64,000 nt of DNA from NCBI GenBank assembly GCA_005784505.1, contig VCAZ01000040.1, forward strand, positions 1,898,501 to 1,962,500, given 5' to 3'. This DNA is from Bagarius yarrelli (lineage: Eukaryota; Chordata; Actinopteri; Siluriformes; Sisoridae). A program made the translations under genes and the position numbers. The notes below the pieces were generated by a model. It worked only from the letters and a program-made list of their open reading frames with translations, was not told the DNA's origin and ran no database searches. Shown here in pieces: positions 1 through 9,752 of the stretch. Each line of letters opens with the position of its first letter. The first letter of the stretch is position 1.

Positions 1-1265
1 TTTTGTGGTTGATGCGCAAACATCTGTAGCCCGATCCTCTGCAGGGGGCTTTGGGAAACCAGTGCTGGTTGTAATGCTCTGAAAAAAAGGACATAAAATT
101 TAGTATGCTTTTTTTTTTTTAACAAATATATGTACGTGTTTTTGAACTAATACGTGTCATACAAACACCAAAAAGGTGTTAAAAAACATTTGTTGTACAT
201 TATAACAATGTTTTAGTCTTCTTTTTTGTCCCTCCTGTTATATGTTTCCTTCAGGGGTGGCCACAGAGAATCATCTGCCTCCACCTAGTCCACATGATTT
301 CCATAATCCTCCTACTAATATTTCCATATCTCTACTCTGAACATGCCCAAACCATCTGAACCTGGCCTCTCTGACACTGTCCCTAAAAATGTCTAACCTG
401 AGCGGATGTTCTCATTCCTAATCCTGTCCAATAGTATTACATTTACATTCGCATCATTTGGCAGATGCCCTTATCCAGAGCGACTTACAACATTCCTTAC
501 AACATTCCCCGAACCCGGGTCTTCAAGTTGGTAATCCAACAACTTAACCACTGCGCTACCACTTCCCCACAAAAATGATACAGCACCCCTGGAGCAGGAA
601 GGGTTAAGGGTCTTGCCCAAGGACCCAACAGTGGTTGGCTTGCTGGTGATGTGGCTTGAACCCAGATCACTCCTGGTTTTCAGATTAACAATTTAGAGCC
701 TTAACCATTTGAGCCAAGTGAAGGACACTTTTTGGTATTACTCTCAATATCATCAGATCCGCTACCTCTATCCTGTCTCTAAACTGTACAACATTGCTGC
801 TCTCACCACTGTCTACCACACCTTTCCCCTGATTCCTGCTGATTTTCACCTCTTGTCCACACTCTGAACTGTTGTTGACCCCAAGTATTTAAACTCTCCA
901 AGTACTTAGACTTTTACTGCCATGTTAAATAAATAAGTTTATGAGATTAAAGTTAACATTTTATATACTATAATATTACCACTTTAAACTATTGCTACAT
1001 CTTTAATCTAGTAATTTTCACTTGAAGACTAAAGAAAATATATAACTATAACCTCATTATCTAAACAAAAATAAGTCTAATTAAACGGTATTTGTAGAAA
1101 TTTAAATGGAAACATTGAGGAATTTAAAGTATTGAATCTCCTCCTACCAAACAGCGCCTCCTGCAGGGAAACACTGAAATGACCGAGATGATCCTCAGTC
1201 AGAAGGCCAGTCGTCCGGATTAAACCGGTCAGAAAACGAACCGCCATAAAGACTTCGGTTTTCAT
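1..1265 (-). CDS. BTG1/BTG2-family antiproliferative protein, 5' part (exon 1 and start of exon 2; runs off the left edge)
   Basis: Exon 1 coding is 1148-1265 and exon 2 is 1-78, continuing beyond the window. Exon 1 starts at the ATG at 1265 and reads MKTEVFMAVRFLTGLIRTTG..., ending in SLQEALF. This matches the N-terminal helices of BTG1/BTG2, with shared RT-G, FS and LQEAL. The donor is GTAGGA (1147 downward), phase 1. Exon 2 follows a T-rich tract and CAG (79-81) and reads EHYNQHWFP, then GSGYRCLRINHK, the hallmark BTG box A. The junction phase matches that of BTG1, as does the split after about 49 residues in human BTG1; here the start is about 10 residues shorter. Known role of the family: adaptors that bind CCR4-NOT deadenylase and restrain proliferation. 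The intron (79-1147) carries LINE and SINE insertions. PC before the GSGY region resembles BTG1, while QEAL resembles BTG2, so the exact paralogue is open. No damage is seen in the visible part. Confidence 0.9.
437..576 (-). mobile_element. SINE, family ending in a 'gcatttggcagatgccctta' tail
   Basis: It carries the fish motif 'tttggcagatgcccttatcc' followed by 'agagcgactta' and closes with 'ttaaccactgcgctacca', the reverse complement of a tRNA-like A-box segment. The same family recurs at 23403, 35525, 48375, 49265 and 58805. Confidence 0.65.
577..722 (-). mobile_element. tRNA-derived SINE, 'ggagcaggaagggttaaggg' family
   Basis: Read on the minus strand, a tRNA-like head (tggctcaaatggttaaggc, then a GGTTCAAGCC-type B box) is followed by the body 'aagacccttaacccttcctg'. 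Close relatives lie at 16018-16276, 18358-18600 and 55060-55375. It abuts the SINE at 437-576. Confidence 0.65.
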
Positions 1266-1524
1266 CGTTTTTACAGGCTTCAACAGCACAAAACCGCAGA
1301 CAAACCGGAAATACCGAGTGGAAGAAACTGTACAAATTAAAGCAGAGGCGAAAAATTAGAGCCACAGACAGAAAATTAGCCCGTTACTCCATTACTGCAC
1401 AGGATTAATAAATTTACCTTAAGAAATTCTTATTAACTGAACAGAGAAGGATTTGAGTGGAAATATTTATAGTGTAAAAGCTCTGAGACTGAAGAAAGTT
1501 TAAACAAAGCGCTCCTACAGCTGG

Positions 1525-1562
1525 TGACGTCACAACAACGCTTTTGATGACGTCAGGCGTCA
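1525..1562. promoter_or_regulatory. Twin CRE sites plus half-site upstream of the BTG-like gene
   Basis: TGACGTCA occurs at 1525-1532 and 1548-1555, and a CGTCA half-site at 1558-1562. They lie about 260-300 bp upstream of the start codon on the minus-strand gene. The full palindrome is the CREB/ATF consensus. Two copies 23 bp apart in a proximal promoter position argue for a cAMP or stress-responsive promoter; that function is inferred. Confidence 0.6.
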
Positions 1563-1565
1563 TCA

Positions 1566-2130
1566 CATCAAAGCATGCGATGCGTTTACATAGTAACTAG
1601 TTTAAATCTAAACATCAGACAGTCATAAACCAGATAAAACTACAAACCCAGATAAATGTATGGGAAAAAAACCCCACAAATGCTTTTTCATATACTAATA
1701 TTTAACAGCCCAAAGTAGGTTTAAAAAAATTATTACAGCATAAAGAAAATCAGAAAACAAGACAATTCATATAAATCCAGTGCCAAATCCGGCTTTTACA
1801 TTTTATTAAACAGAGTGGAGGTTTTTTTTTTTATTACAAAAGAGCGGTTCTAGACCTTTATTATTTTAATTTCTAGACCAACCTTTAAGACTCAAAGAGC
1901 CATTTGAGGCAGTTTTAATATATATTTTAGATGGTTAATGTGATTTTTACTCCTGAACCTGTGAACTGTCGTCTGTGAGGAGTGAAATGTTGTGTTCTGT
2001 GAAACGATGAGATTCGGCACATGACCGCTAGGTGGCAGTACGACACTATGATGGCAACGTGTGGGAGGGTTTTGCTAGAGAAGGATTACAGGTTGTCTGG
2101 TAAATTCGCTGCATTAAAAAAAAAATCTCT
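1566..2130. other. Intergenic AT-rich DNA with a CTCF-like site
   Basis: No gene is seen. The one notable motif is 'accgctaggtggcagt' at 2024-2039, an excellent match to the CTCF core on the plus strand. The rest is AT-rich and without obvious repeats. Confidence 0.5.
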
Positions 2131-3000
2131 AGGGCCTCTTGTACAAAGACTTGCGTTGAATTAACATTAACATTAACATTGTGTATGGACAACACTGTAA
2201 ATGTGCGTACGCACAAAAAAAAATCATTAATCAGATGCGCACGGAGAATCCCACGCTTATACACATGCACCAGCACTAAACCCCACCCGGTCTCCTGCCT
2301 GAAATAATTTAAATATGTAATAGTCAAAAAAATGGTAAAAAGAGTAAGAAAGTTTACGGAAAGTTAAAAAAATGGAAAGTGCGAGTAAGAAGTTTACGGG
2401 AAAGTGAAACGAGAAATATCCTCTGGAACATTGTCCTCTGTTATTAATAACAAAAGGTAAAAAAAATGCTATCCTCTGGAGACATTGAAAAAATGGATCA
2501 GACGCAGTGTTATTAATAAACAAAAGAAAAAAATGGATGGGAGAGTCTGAAATGAAAAAATGGGATCGAAGAAATGGATCTGACCTGGTGTTTGTGCCCC
2601 CCCCCCCCATATACCCCATATACCCCCCCCTTAGTTTAGTGTTTGGCATGGCGCCCTCTAGGCAAACAGCGTACCGAGCGCGTGCATCTTCTCGTTCTAC
2701 CTGCGTTTCCGCAGTTAGCAATAGCTAAGATTTATCACATTGTAATGTTTTATATATATTTATCGAATCATATAATAGTGTTTTAGCGGCTGTGCTAAAT
2801 GTGAGTATAAATGCTATGAGTTCAAATTAAAATAAGATTATTTAAAAAAAAAACACACTAAAGGGTAGTGGTTTTCTGTGTTGTGTACGCGCAAAAAAAA
2901 AAAAAAAAAAAAAAAAAAGCAATATTAAATATTATTCTCTCTCTTTAAGGATAGATAAAAAAAGAGAGAGAGTTCCCGACGGCCGTAGTATTCACAAAAT
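2131..3000. repeat. Low-complexity and composite repeat region
   Basis: Contents: an 'attaac' hexamer run near 2160-2180; a 'gtgcgtacgcac' palindrome at 2204-2215; two diverged copies of a block with 'cctctgg', 'acattg' and 'ttattaataa' (2400-2530); a C-rich run at 2597-2630; a CTCF-like motif on the minus strand at 2649-2663; and an A-rich module at 2801-2900 that recurs inverted at 13084-13181. The short open frames here are not credible genes. Confidence 0.55.
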
Positions 3001-3331
3001 TAGTAAATGTATTTACAAAAAAGAAGACAGACAGGGAGGGAAACTACTCTTTATTTGCTGTAAATAACAAAATGTAAAAACAGTAAATAGTTTCTGTGTA
3101 GTTATGATGTTCCATCAAAAAAAATTACAATAAAGTCTTAACAATTACTCATCAATTACAATCAACTATCAGTCAACATGCTCTTTTTTTGGTTCAGGCC
3201 ACTGTGCACAACACTGTATCTGGGTATGGATCCTGGCATTGTTAGACAAAAACTTGTAGGAAATACAGTTTTAGGTCAAACATAGATCCAGCAGCAGGAC
3301 ATAGAACATCTGTAGAATAGTAAACCCACTC

Positions 3332-3590
3332 TATCAATATCTCACTTCACCAGGACGGGGGAACGGATTTCGACAGCTGTATATCTGACCCTCAGATTCC
3401 ATTCCCCTCTATGTTTCTTATAGAGAGAGAGAGACTGATATCTTTCAAACTGATGTTGTTGAAGTTTTTTCTACACGCAGAGAAATAAATAGTGGATTCT
3501 CAGCCACTACATCAACATTTTACTTCATGAATACGGTGGGAACGGATTCCGATAGCTGGATCTCTGACCGTTGAATTCCTCAGGAAGAAG
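3332..3590 (-). repeat. About 1.5 units of the palindromic satellite (main array at 12.2-13.0 kb)
   Basis: It contains 'gggggaacggatttcgacag' (3356 on) and the reverse complement of 'gttgatgtagtggct', both diagnostic of the array at 12186-13020. Orientation is opposite to that array. Each unit includes a hairpin in which 'ggaacggattccgac' faces its own reverse complement across about 16-18 nt. Confidence 0.8.
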
Positions 3591-3897
3591 GGTTTTTAAT
3601 ATTATAACTAATATTGTTTAGTACTAATGCTGCTGAATTTACACATAGAATTTTTTTTTAGGTTTGGTAAACACTGCATCTTCAAAACACATCCAAATCT
3701 ATACCATTATAGCTATATTATAAACACATACTTCTATTTTTTACCAATAATAAGAATAACACTATTATAGCATCAAAGCTAAAAGAAATAAAAATAACAA
3801 ATGTGCACAAATAAAATATATAACAATAATATCAATTACAATAAAAAGATTCTAAAATAGAAAGTTTCAAGAAAGCAGCTCTCTCTTTCCTGCATCT

Positions 3898-3993
3898 TTA
3901 AGTGCAGCATGCTATAGAGACAAATTCCTGTTTTACTGACGGCTTTCCCATCCATGTGTGGTGGAACCATCTTTGACAGACATCACATGAAAT
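3898..3993 (-). pseudogene. Terminal exon: C-terminal half of a PHD-like zinc finger
   Basis: 32 codons including the stop, after acceptor 'tctttctttcag'. It reads ISCDVCQRWFHH, then MGKPSVKQEFVSIACCT. CDxCxRWFH is the second half of a PHD finger and the closing IAC the last ligand. The first CxxC pair must be in an upstream exon that was not found. Confidence 0.75.
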
Positions 3994-4679
3994 CTGAAAG
4001 AAAGAGTCAGACAAATAAAAATGGTAAAACATACATAATATTTTTAGGTGTTTTATTGGGGACACAAGTCAATAATTGGAAAGGTATTTACTGAAAAACA
4101 TGCGAACACTGGGAAATACCGTGGACTTGCACACAACACATCTTAACATCCAGATTTGGTGTCAACTAGATGTGAGAACACAACAGAGATTAATGATGGA
4201 GAGCCATAAAGGAGATTAGACTGTCTCCTCAAGACTGTTTCCTCTTTGACAGAAGGACATTAAAGACTTGTAAGAAGCTTGTTGGGGGCAAAAAATATAG
4301 TTTTGTCTTTTTTGATGTAAAGTGATATAAGTAATGTTGTGATAATTATTTGTATTGTTGGTGTTTTAAGCTCTGTTTCTTAATGAATTTATTAACTTAT
4401 ATATACACACTATACTAACTATATATATATATATATAATCTTAGCACATTGTGTCCTATAGTCTGTGTGTCTGTTTAGCATGTTACACATTTACCGTGTC
4501 ATTGGTGCTAAGCTATTGTTTTTTTCTGTTTTGGATCCCATTGGGGATTTTCTTTGTTTTATTAAAAGACTGCATGCACTTGCTTCCTTTTTACTTTTCT
4601 TTTGTCTCATTTGCCTAAACTGCGACACTACCATCTTTTACAAGTTGTCATAAAAAAAAAAAAAAATCGTAAAATTTAC

Positions 4680-4774
4680 CAGACTCCCTGAGAAGTGTGG
4701 TAGCAATCTCCTATCTTAATTCCTCCATGTTGCTTATTGATGCAGGAAATGTGACTGGATTCTGCCACAGCAAA
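4680..4774 (-). pseudogene. Exon: linker between protease and PHD parts
   Basis: It reads NMEELR, stop, EIATTLLRES, between acceptor 'gtttttcag' and donor GTAAAT. EIATTLL is a recurrent block after the Ulp1 domain in this protein family. The internal TAG kills the frame. Confidence 0.65.
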
Positions 4775-4903
4775 CTGAAAAACCACCCACATAAGATATC
4801 AGTTACTTCTAATACTTACTTATAGCTATTATTGCATTAGGTAACTTATTTCAAATACATGTAATACACATACATGTTTGCAGCTATATGTTGTAATTAA
4901 CAC

Positions 4904-5011
4904 ATTTTTATTGCAAAGGCACCACAGGAAGTGGAGTCTGGCTGGAGAGGATGAGGCAGTGTTTGGCATTTCCACCGTGACACATTGTATCCCTGTGCTG
5001 CCATCAGTGCA
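4904..5011 (-). pseudogene. Exon: Ulp1/SENP-type cysteine-protease motif
   Basis: 108 nt, phase 2 in and out. It reads YNVSRWKCQ then LPHPLQPDSTSCGAFAIK. QPDSTSCG with the following aliphatic stretch is the Q...C catalytic region of Ulp1-type (C48) proteases: Gln for the oxyanion hole and the nucleophile Cys. The His and Asp of the triad would lie upstream in exons not found. The phase fits the exon at 4680-4774. Confidence 0.75.
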
Positions 5012-5364
5012 CTAAAGGGAAAGAATACTTTTTAACACATAAAAGAAGTTTATAAAACTTTTTATGTACTAGAAGGGATGAATTAGTTTGAGCCACATCC
5101 AATGCTAACACATGGGGTTATTTTACCATAAGGGGTATTTTTTACAAAAAGCAGACCTGTTGATATAAAAAAAGTTTACATTTTTAGTTTCTATAAGCAT
5201 TTTGAGTTGATATAGGTCATAATCTTCTACCAACCGTGTAATGCTTTGACATTTTCTTTTCTTAACATTTGTTTCGCCAAGCGGATTAAGCAGTGAAACA
5301 TTCTTTTTAGCTGGATACTTGAAAGAAAGACATCGTATACTGACCACCACTTTCAAAATAAGGC

Positions 5365-5460
5365 AAATAAATCCCCAGCACAGCACACACATCTTTGTTA
5401 ATCTGTAATCATCAGGACAATACACAACATTAGCTCTTAAGTGTGTCTTCCATTATTGTG
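5365..5460 (-). repeat. Partial copy of the exon start at 7305-7400
   Basis: About 95 bp match 7305-7400 closely, including 'gctaatgttgtgtattgtcc', the acceptor 'attacag' and the exon start (INKD, then VCAVLGI). After that the sequences part. It is a decayed partial exon duplication about 1.95 kb downstream in the same gene relic. Confidence 0.75.
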
Positions 5461-6179
5461 TTGTGTAAAAAGATTACATTACATTGCTACATAATTATTA
5501 CCATTGTAATGCATTTTTGTGGTACAATTTTATTTCACTAAAACTGCATATATTGCTATACAGTCTATGTTAAATCATTCAGTCTGAGAGTATACTGATT
5601 ATTTGTAATCATGCTTTAATGATATATAATAGTAATAATATCATATACTTACAATCAGAAACCAGTGTCATTGACCACACCAAAAATTATGTAGTAATCG
5701 AGTGGGTCCCACTAAAAAATTTAAAAAAAAAATGACATTTTCAACATATGCCAACAACTTTAACAAAAACTTTTAATGACAATGGGCTGTAAAATAATAA
5801 TATTAATAATACTACAACCTTGAATCTAATACTTTTTCCATTCCACACAGATCAAAAATGGCACATGTCAACATGTAAGGCTTTTTGGTCAGTGCCATTG
5901 TTGTATTTCCTCACTGAAACAACAATTTCAGCAGAAAAGCAATGACTACTGCACAAAAGCAGTAGGAGATTTGGAGATGTAGTTATCTCCTAGTAAAAGG
6001 CAAAGGAATGCATTACATGTACTATGTTTCTAAAGAAGTCATATATTGTGCAACACACATTTATGAATGCGGGCTGTTTCAGATGAGGCCGAGATAGAAG
6101 CAAGTGCTGAGATGGGTGGAACCAAGTGATAGAACTGGTGCTAAAGCAAGGGTAATGGCGAGAGCTAGTTTTAGTGCTG

Positions 6180-6345
6180 GTGGCTGGAGGCAGGAGTTGA
6201 AGCAAGAGCTGGTGTTGGTGACAAAGCATGAGTGTGAGTGAGTGCTGGTGATAAGGCAGGGGTGTGAGTGAGTTCTGGCATAGGGTTGTGAGTGAGTGCT
6301 GATGATAAGGCAGGGGTGTGAGTGCTGGGGCAGGGGTGTGTCTTT
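6180..6345. repeat. G-rich minisatellite
   Basis: Irregular tandem copies of 'gagtgctggtgataaggcag' with 'gggtgtgagt' spacers, for instance at 6236 and 6291, about 55 bp apart. Reading frames through it are repeat artefacts. It sits in an intron position of the integrase-Ulp1-PHD relic. Confidence 0.6.
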
Positions 6346-6881
6346 GGGCCTTGTCAGCATTTTCCCGAACAATGTTAAATATGGTCTTGCTGCTGTATAT
6401 AATTCTATAATTCCCTCAATGTTTCTGTCAATCTGATAAATGAAACACAGATATGAGATTCTGATTCACACAGGTAAGTATACTTTTACACACCACAAGT
6501 TTAAAACAAGTTTTATATTATTTATATCTGTTTATATAAACTTTACTTACACTCATTTCAACTCAATTTTAATTAAAAACAAAGGTTACTGTATAAAAGA
6601 ATTAAGCAAGAATAAATCTGGGTTCTTCCTGACTTCGACAAACCCAAAGTACTTCATGTGTTTTGGATAACGGGCCTCTGTAAATGCTGACAATGAATTT
6701 TATGACCACCTTCCTTGTATTGAATATTTAGGTTAACAAACCTAGCAAAATTTGTTTTGCATTTTTGAGCCACAGTCAAAACTAGACACTTGTAGAAAAG
6801 AGTGGGTCGGCTACCATACAAATAAGTGCTATAGGCAATATCAGGCATGGTTTTCATTATAAGGTGTATAGCCACTTTCTA

Positions 6882-7205
6882 CTTGAAGGGATGACCCACC
6901 TAAACATGAAAGGTCTGTTATCGTCATCATTATTACTCCTCCTCAAGTTGTGCTAAACCTGTATTATTTTCTATGTACTATGATATTTTAAAGAATGTTT
7001 GTAAATAAACATTTTCAGTTCTAAATTGACTTTTATTGGTAACCAGTTTCAGGTTTCCACTGAACAAAACCCGGTTGGTTACCAACATTCCTGAAAATAT
7101 CTGCTTTAGTGTGTCCTAGAAGAAAGAAAATCATACAGGGTTTAACAACATCAGGATGAGTAAACGACGACTGCATTTTCATTGTTGGGTAAACTACGCC
7201 TTTAA
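6882..7205. mobile_element. Palindromic fish MITE (TTAA-type ends)
   Basis: The left end 'gaagggatgacccacctaaa' and the right end 'ttgttgggtaaactacgcct' are inverted, and the inner blocks 'gttgtgctaaacctgtatta' and 'tacagggtttaacaacatca' mirror each other. This is the common fish MITE whose consensus ends resemble TTAAAGGGATAGTTCACCC. It inserted in an intron of the integrase relic. Confidence 0.65.
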
Positions 7206-7231
7206 TGCTAATATATTCTTGTCTGTCTTAC

Positions 7232-7340
7232 TTCTGGACTGTTCCATTTAATCTCTCCATAAGCCCATTTGTCTGTGGATGATAAGGTGCACAAAGACTC
7301 ACTGTTTAATCCCCAGCACAGCACACATGTCTTTGTTGAT
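7232..7340 (-). pseudogene. Exon: integrase core with the catalytic Glu block
   Basis: It starts INKDMCAVLGIK and, after a small frameshift around 'cagtg', continues SLCAPYHPQTNGLMERLNGT. The E of LMERLN fits the triad glutamate in HPQTNGxxER. The acceptor is 'aaattacag'; the donor is GTAAG. The 5' part of this exon and its flanking intron are duplicated at 5365-5460. Confidence 0.85.
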
Positions 7341-7460
7341 CTGTAATTTATCAGGACAATACACAACATTAGCTCTTAAGTGTCTTTTATTATTGTGTTG
7401 TGTTAATTTGTATTATTACGACTTAAAAGGTTACAAAGAAAGGTATGAATATTCATATAC

Positions 7461-7681
7461 CTGATTGACAAATTCTCGTCCCTGGTCAGTCAAAATGCGC
7501 TTCTGGGCCCGATAGTGGTGAAATAATTTTAGGATGCAACCGCATTTTTGGCTGGCATTTGATAAGCTTCACTCCATTTAGTGAAGTAATCCACCAGGAC
7601 ACAGATGTACTGGTTGCCAGCTTTTGTCATAGCAACCTTCCCAATAAGGTCTATCCCTACCAGCTCGAACAGCTGCTTCAC
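7461..7681 (-). pseudogene. Exon: integrase catalytic core, first two acidic blocks
   Basis: It reads FELVGIDLIGK, then YICVLVDYFTKWSEAY, then after a frameshift RILTDQGREFVNQ. The D of VGIDL and the D of LTDQG are the first two residues of the integrase D,D-35-E triad. The exon is 221 nt, one short of 74 codons, and the missing base falls between AVAS and KLFHH, where both reading frames can be followed. Confidence 0.85.
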
Positions 7682-7827
7682 CTTATTGAACAAGAAACAG
7701 CTGTTATAATAAGATCTATCTGTCCGTCTATCTGTCTGTCCGTCTATCTGTCTGTCCTATTAACCATAATAAAAAACCACAGTTTTTTAACTCAAAGTTT
7801 ACAAAAATATATTTGTTATATACCTAC

Positions 7828-7899
7828 TTTTATAGGGATGTATTCAGTTTCCTGTTTTATGATCACCGCACTGAGCTGGCATTGAGCACACTCAGAAAC
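7828..7899 (-). pseudogene. Exon: CxxC half of the integrase zinc finger
   Basis: This is 24 codons, phase 0 on both sides, beginning VSECAQCQ. It completes the HHCC finger begun in the upstream exon; the first residues join DKW to V-SEC as in related proteins. The donor is GTAGGT. No stop is present. Confidence 0.8.
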
Positions 7900-8023
7900 C
7901 TGAAGTGGCAAAAACAAGCTGTTATCTATTATTTAAATCTTAAACAGGGAATGTTATATTTGCAGTACCTGGACAATTTTATTTGGTGTGCAGATTCATA
8001 AACAACAAAACATACATACTTAC

Positions 8024-8221
8024 CCATTTATCAACATCCTTTGCCATTCCAGGCCAGTTAAAACTCTGGCAAATTGCATCCTGGGTTTTTACAGTACCAC
8101 AATGAGGACCAATGGATCTGAAATAAAATTCAAATCAGAAAAAAATCTCATCAGCGTTCTCTAGGCCACAAACAACCTTTCTCTTGTTGCCATTCTTGCC
8201 TCTCAAATAACACAGAGATCC
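8024..8221 (-). pseudogene. Exon: HHCC integrase zinc-finger domain (part of the 3898-9438 gene)
   Basis: This is 66 codons exactly, between acceptor CAG (8222-8224) and donor GTAAG (8019-8023). It reads KRKVVCGLENADEIFF, stop, FEFYFRSIGPHCGTVKT, then AICQSFNWPGMAKDVDKW. This is the H..H part of the integrase N-terminal finger plus the FxWPGM block. The TGA stands where the family usually has a sense codon. Confidence 0.85.
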
Positions 8222-8839
8222 CTGTGAAAGATGGAAATGAATCAATCTTTTCTTGTTTATTTAAAAGAAACTATAAAATGCTCTAAATGGACTCTGCTCC
8301 TAGATGCAAATCAAAGCAAGGTCACTCCCAATATGGTTCAAAATGGTCATACTATAATTTGGTATTATACAAAATAAACGCTGTTAACCATTAGTATGGA
8401 ATGCTGTCAAACTTACCAATTATTGTTGGAAATGCAGTAGGACATTTATTATGGAAATGCCACCAATCAAAGACTATTTGTTTGCTGATTTACACATATA
8501 ATAATAAAGCAATAATATAGTACATACAGTATATACATTTAATTAATAGTAATATATAGTATATACAGTATATATACACAGATCCTTCCATGATGGATGT
8601 ATTACACAGCTATTTTAGGAGTTTACACAGACCAAATCTCCCTTTCAATTACAATTAAGGGATGATAAAAATGCTAGCAATATAATTTTTCACATTTAGA
8701 CCAAATCTCCATAGGGTGCCAGAGCACTTTTTTCCGTAATTAAAAATTTTTCATAGGGAGGGAAAGAGAGAAACAGCCAAAATATGATGGACTTCCAAAA
8801 TCACAGCAATTTTTTTTTTCATAGTAATTTCGGGAAAGA

Positions 8840-9060
8840 GAAAACACATATGCCGCACAGCTGCACCGGCGGAGATGAGCGCTTCCCCTGGCCGTCGTCA
8901 CTGCGCGGTGTGTCGCTTCCCCCCTTAAAATTCCGCTCCATCAATATGCCTACTGTTCAGTTTCTTACGGGCCATACGAACGTTTTACCTGTGTACCGTT
9001 TATGTTCCACAGGGGAAAAAACCCACTAAATAACACGGAAACAGGGAATTTCTACTTGTT
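8840..9060. other. CpG-containing segment near the first exon of the integrase relic
   Basis: 8850-8940 is GC-richer than its surroundings and has several CpGs (for example 'cgtcgtcactgcgcggtg'). An 81-codon plus-strand frame exists, but nothing in it is recognisable. It could be a remnant promoter or an undetected exon of the minus-strand relic. No more can be supported. Confidence 0.25.
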
Positions 9061-9133
9061 GTGTCTGCAGGATTTACCTTTTACACTTCTACTTTAAAAG
9101 TAACTTTTTTTTTTTTTTAGCAAGTTGTCACAC

Positions 9134-9135
<2 letters not shown>

Positions 9136-9167
<32 letters not shown>
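9136..9167. repeat. (TG)n microsatellite
   Basis: About 16 uninterrupted TG units. Confidence 0.95.
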
Positions 9168-9723
9168 GGTGGGGAGGCGTAATTGATTTTATTCAGCTAA
9201 AGTGCGGCTAACAGAATAAGTTTGGGAATTACTGTCCTAACCCATTAACATTTATTAATTTTTTTCGGTTCCCCTCGTATTTCAGGAGAAAATATCGCAG
9301 GGAACATAGAAATGACTGATATTTTTTATTAATCAATTGATGTTAAACCATTTTCTTACCATGAAAGTCAAAATCTGCTGCTCTTTCTTTTATTGTAGCA
9401 CCAGCAGGATAGGTGCCAATTGCTTTGTACGGATCCATTAGCTACTATACAGGAAAAGTACAACAGGACTAGTTACAATTTTGCACACAAGCTTGGCTTT
9501 AGCATAGCAAGTTAACTTTGCTAACACATATAGTATTAAATATTAAATTCGGAATACATTTCTGACATTTTGTGACAGGCCAACTGCAAGCATTTAGTTA
9601 AATTAAGTTTAATTAAGCCTTTAAATAAAGGTGCACTGCATTAATTTGTAAGGTTTGCATGTTCTTGTTTTTTTTGTTTGTTTTATGTTTGTTTGGTGTC
9701 TAGGCTAACATATGCTAGCTAGC

Positions 9724-9752
9724 GATATGATATGATATGATATGATATGATA
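9724..9752. repeat. ATATG pentanucleotide microsatellite
   Basis: Five to six perfect copies of 'gatat', directly upstream of the LTR element. Confidence 0.85.

Larger units (their letters stand above)
240..905 (-). mobile_element. RTE/BovB-like LINE fragment split by SINEs (240-430 and 718-905)
   Basis: Read on the minus strand, 718-905 gives FKYLGSTTVQSV and further on TVVRAAMLYSLET, the reverse-transcriptase thumb region of a fish non-LTR element. 240-430 continues with VREARFRWFGHVQ, the usual next block. Stops and frameshifts are present. The two pieces are in order but separated by about 290 bp of SINE sequence, so the SINEs landed inside an older LINE fragment within the BTG-like intron. 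Confidence 0.7.
3898..9438 (-). pseudogene. Ginger/KRBA2-like integrase-Ulp1-PHD gene, intron-containing, degenerate
   Basis: Exons seen on the minus strand, 5' to 3': 9360-9438 (ATG; MDPYKAIGTYPAG..., donor GTAAGA); 8024-8221 (HHCC finger); 7828-7899 (SECAQCQ); 7461-7681 and 7232-7340 (integrase core); 4904-5011 (Ulp1-type motif); 4680-4774; 3898-3993 (PHD-like end). Introns begin GT and end AG, and five junctions agree in phase: 8024/7899, 7828/7681, 7461/7340 (all phase 0), 4904/4774 (phase 2), plus a clean terminal exon with stop. Known: integrases of this Ty3/Gypsy-related type, joined to cysteine-protease and PHD domains, occur in Ginger-type DNA transposons and in KRBA2-like vertebrate genes. 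Damage: an in-frame TGA in the HHCC exon, a TAG in 4680-4774, and frameshifts in both integrase exons. Exons between 8221 and 9360, between 7232 and 5011, and before the PHD exon were not found. No terminal inverted repeats were identified, so transposon versus host-gene relic is undecided. Confidence 0.8.

Noticed and set aside
5123..5425. 100-codon minus-strand frame starting MYCPDDYRLTKMC
   Set aside because: Explained by the duplicated exon fragment at 5365-5460 plus noncoding sequence; no domain beyond it.
8784..9029. 81-codon plus-strand frame in a CpG-bearing segment
   Set aside because: No recognisable protein; lies opposite the 5' region of the minus-strand integrase relic.
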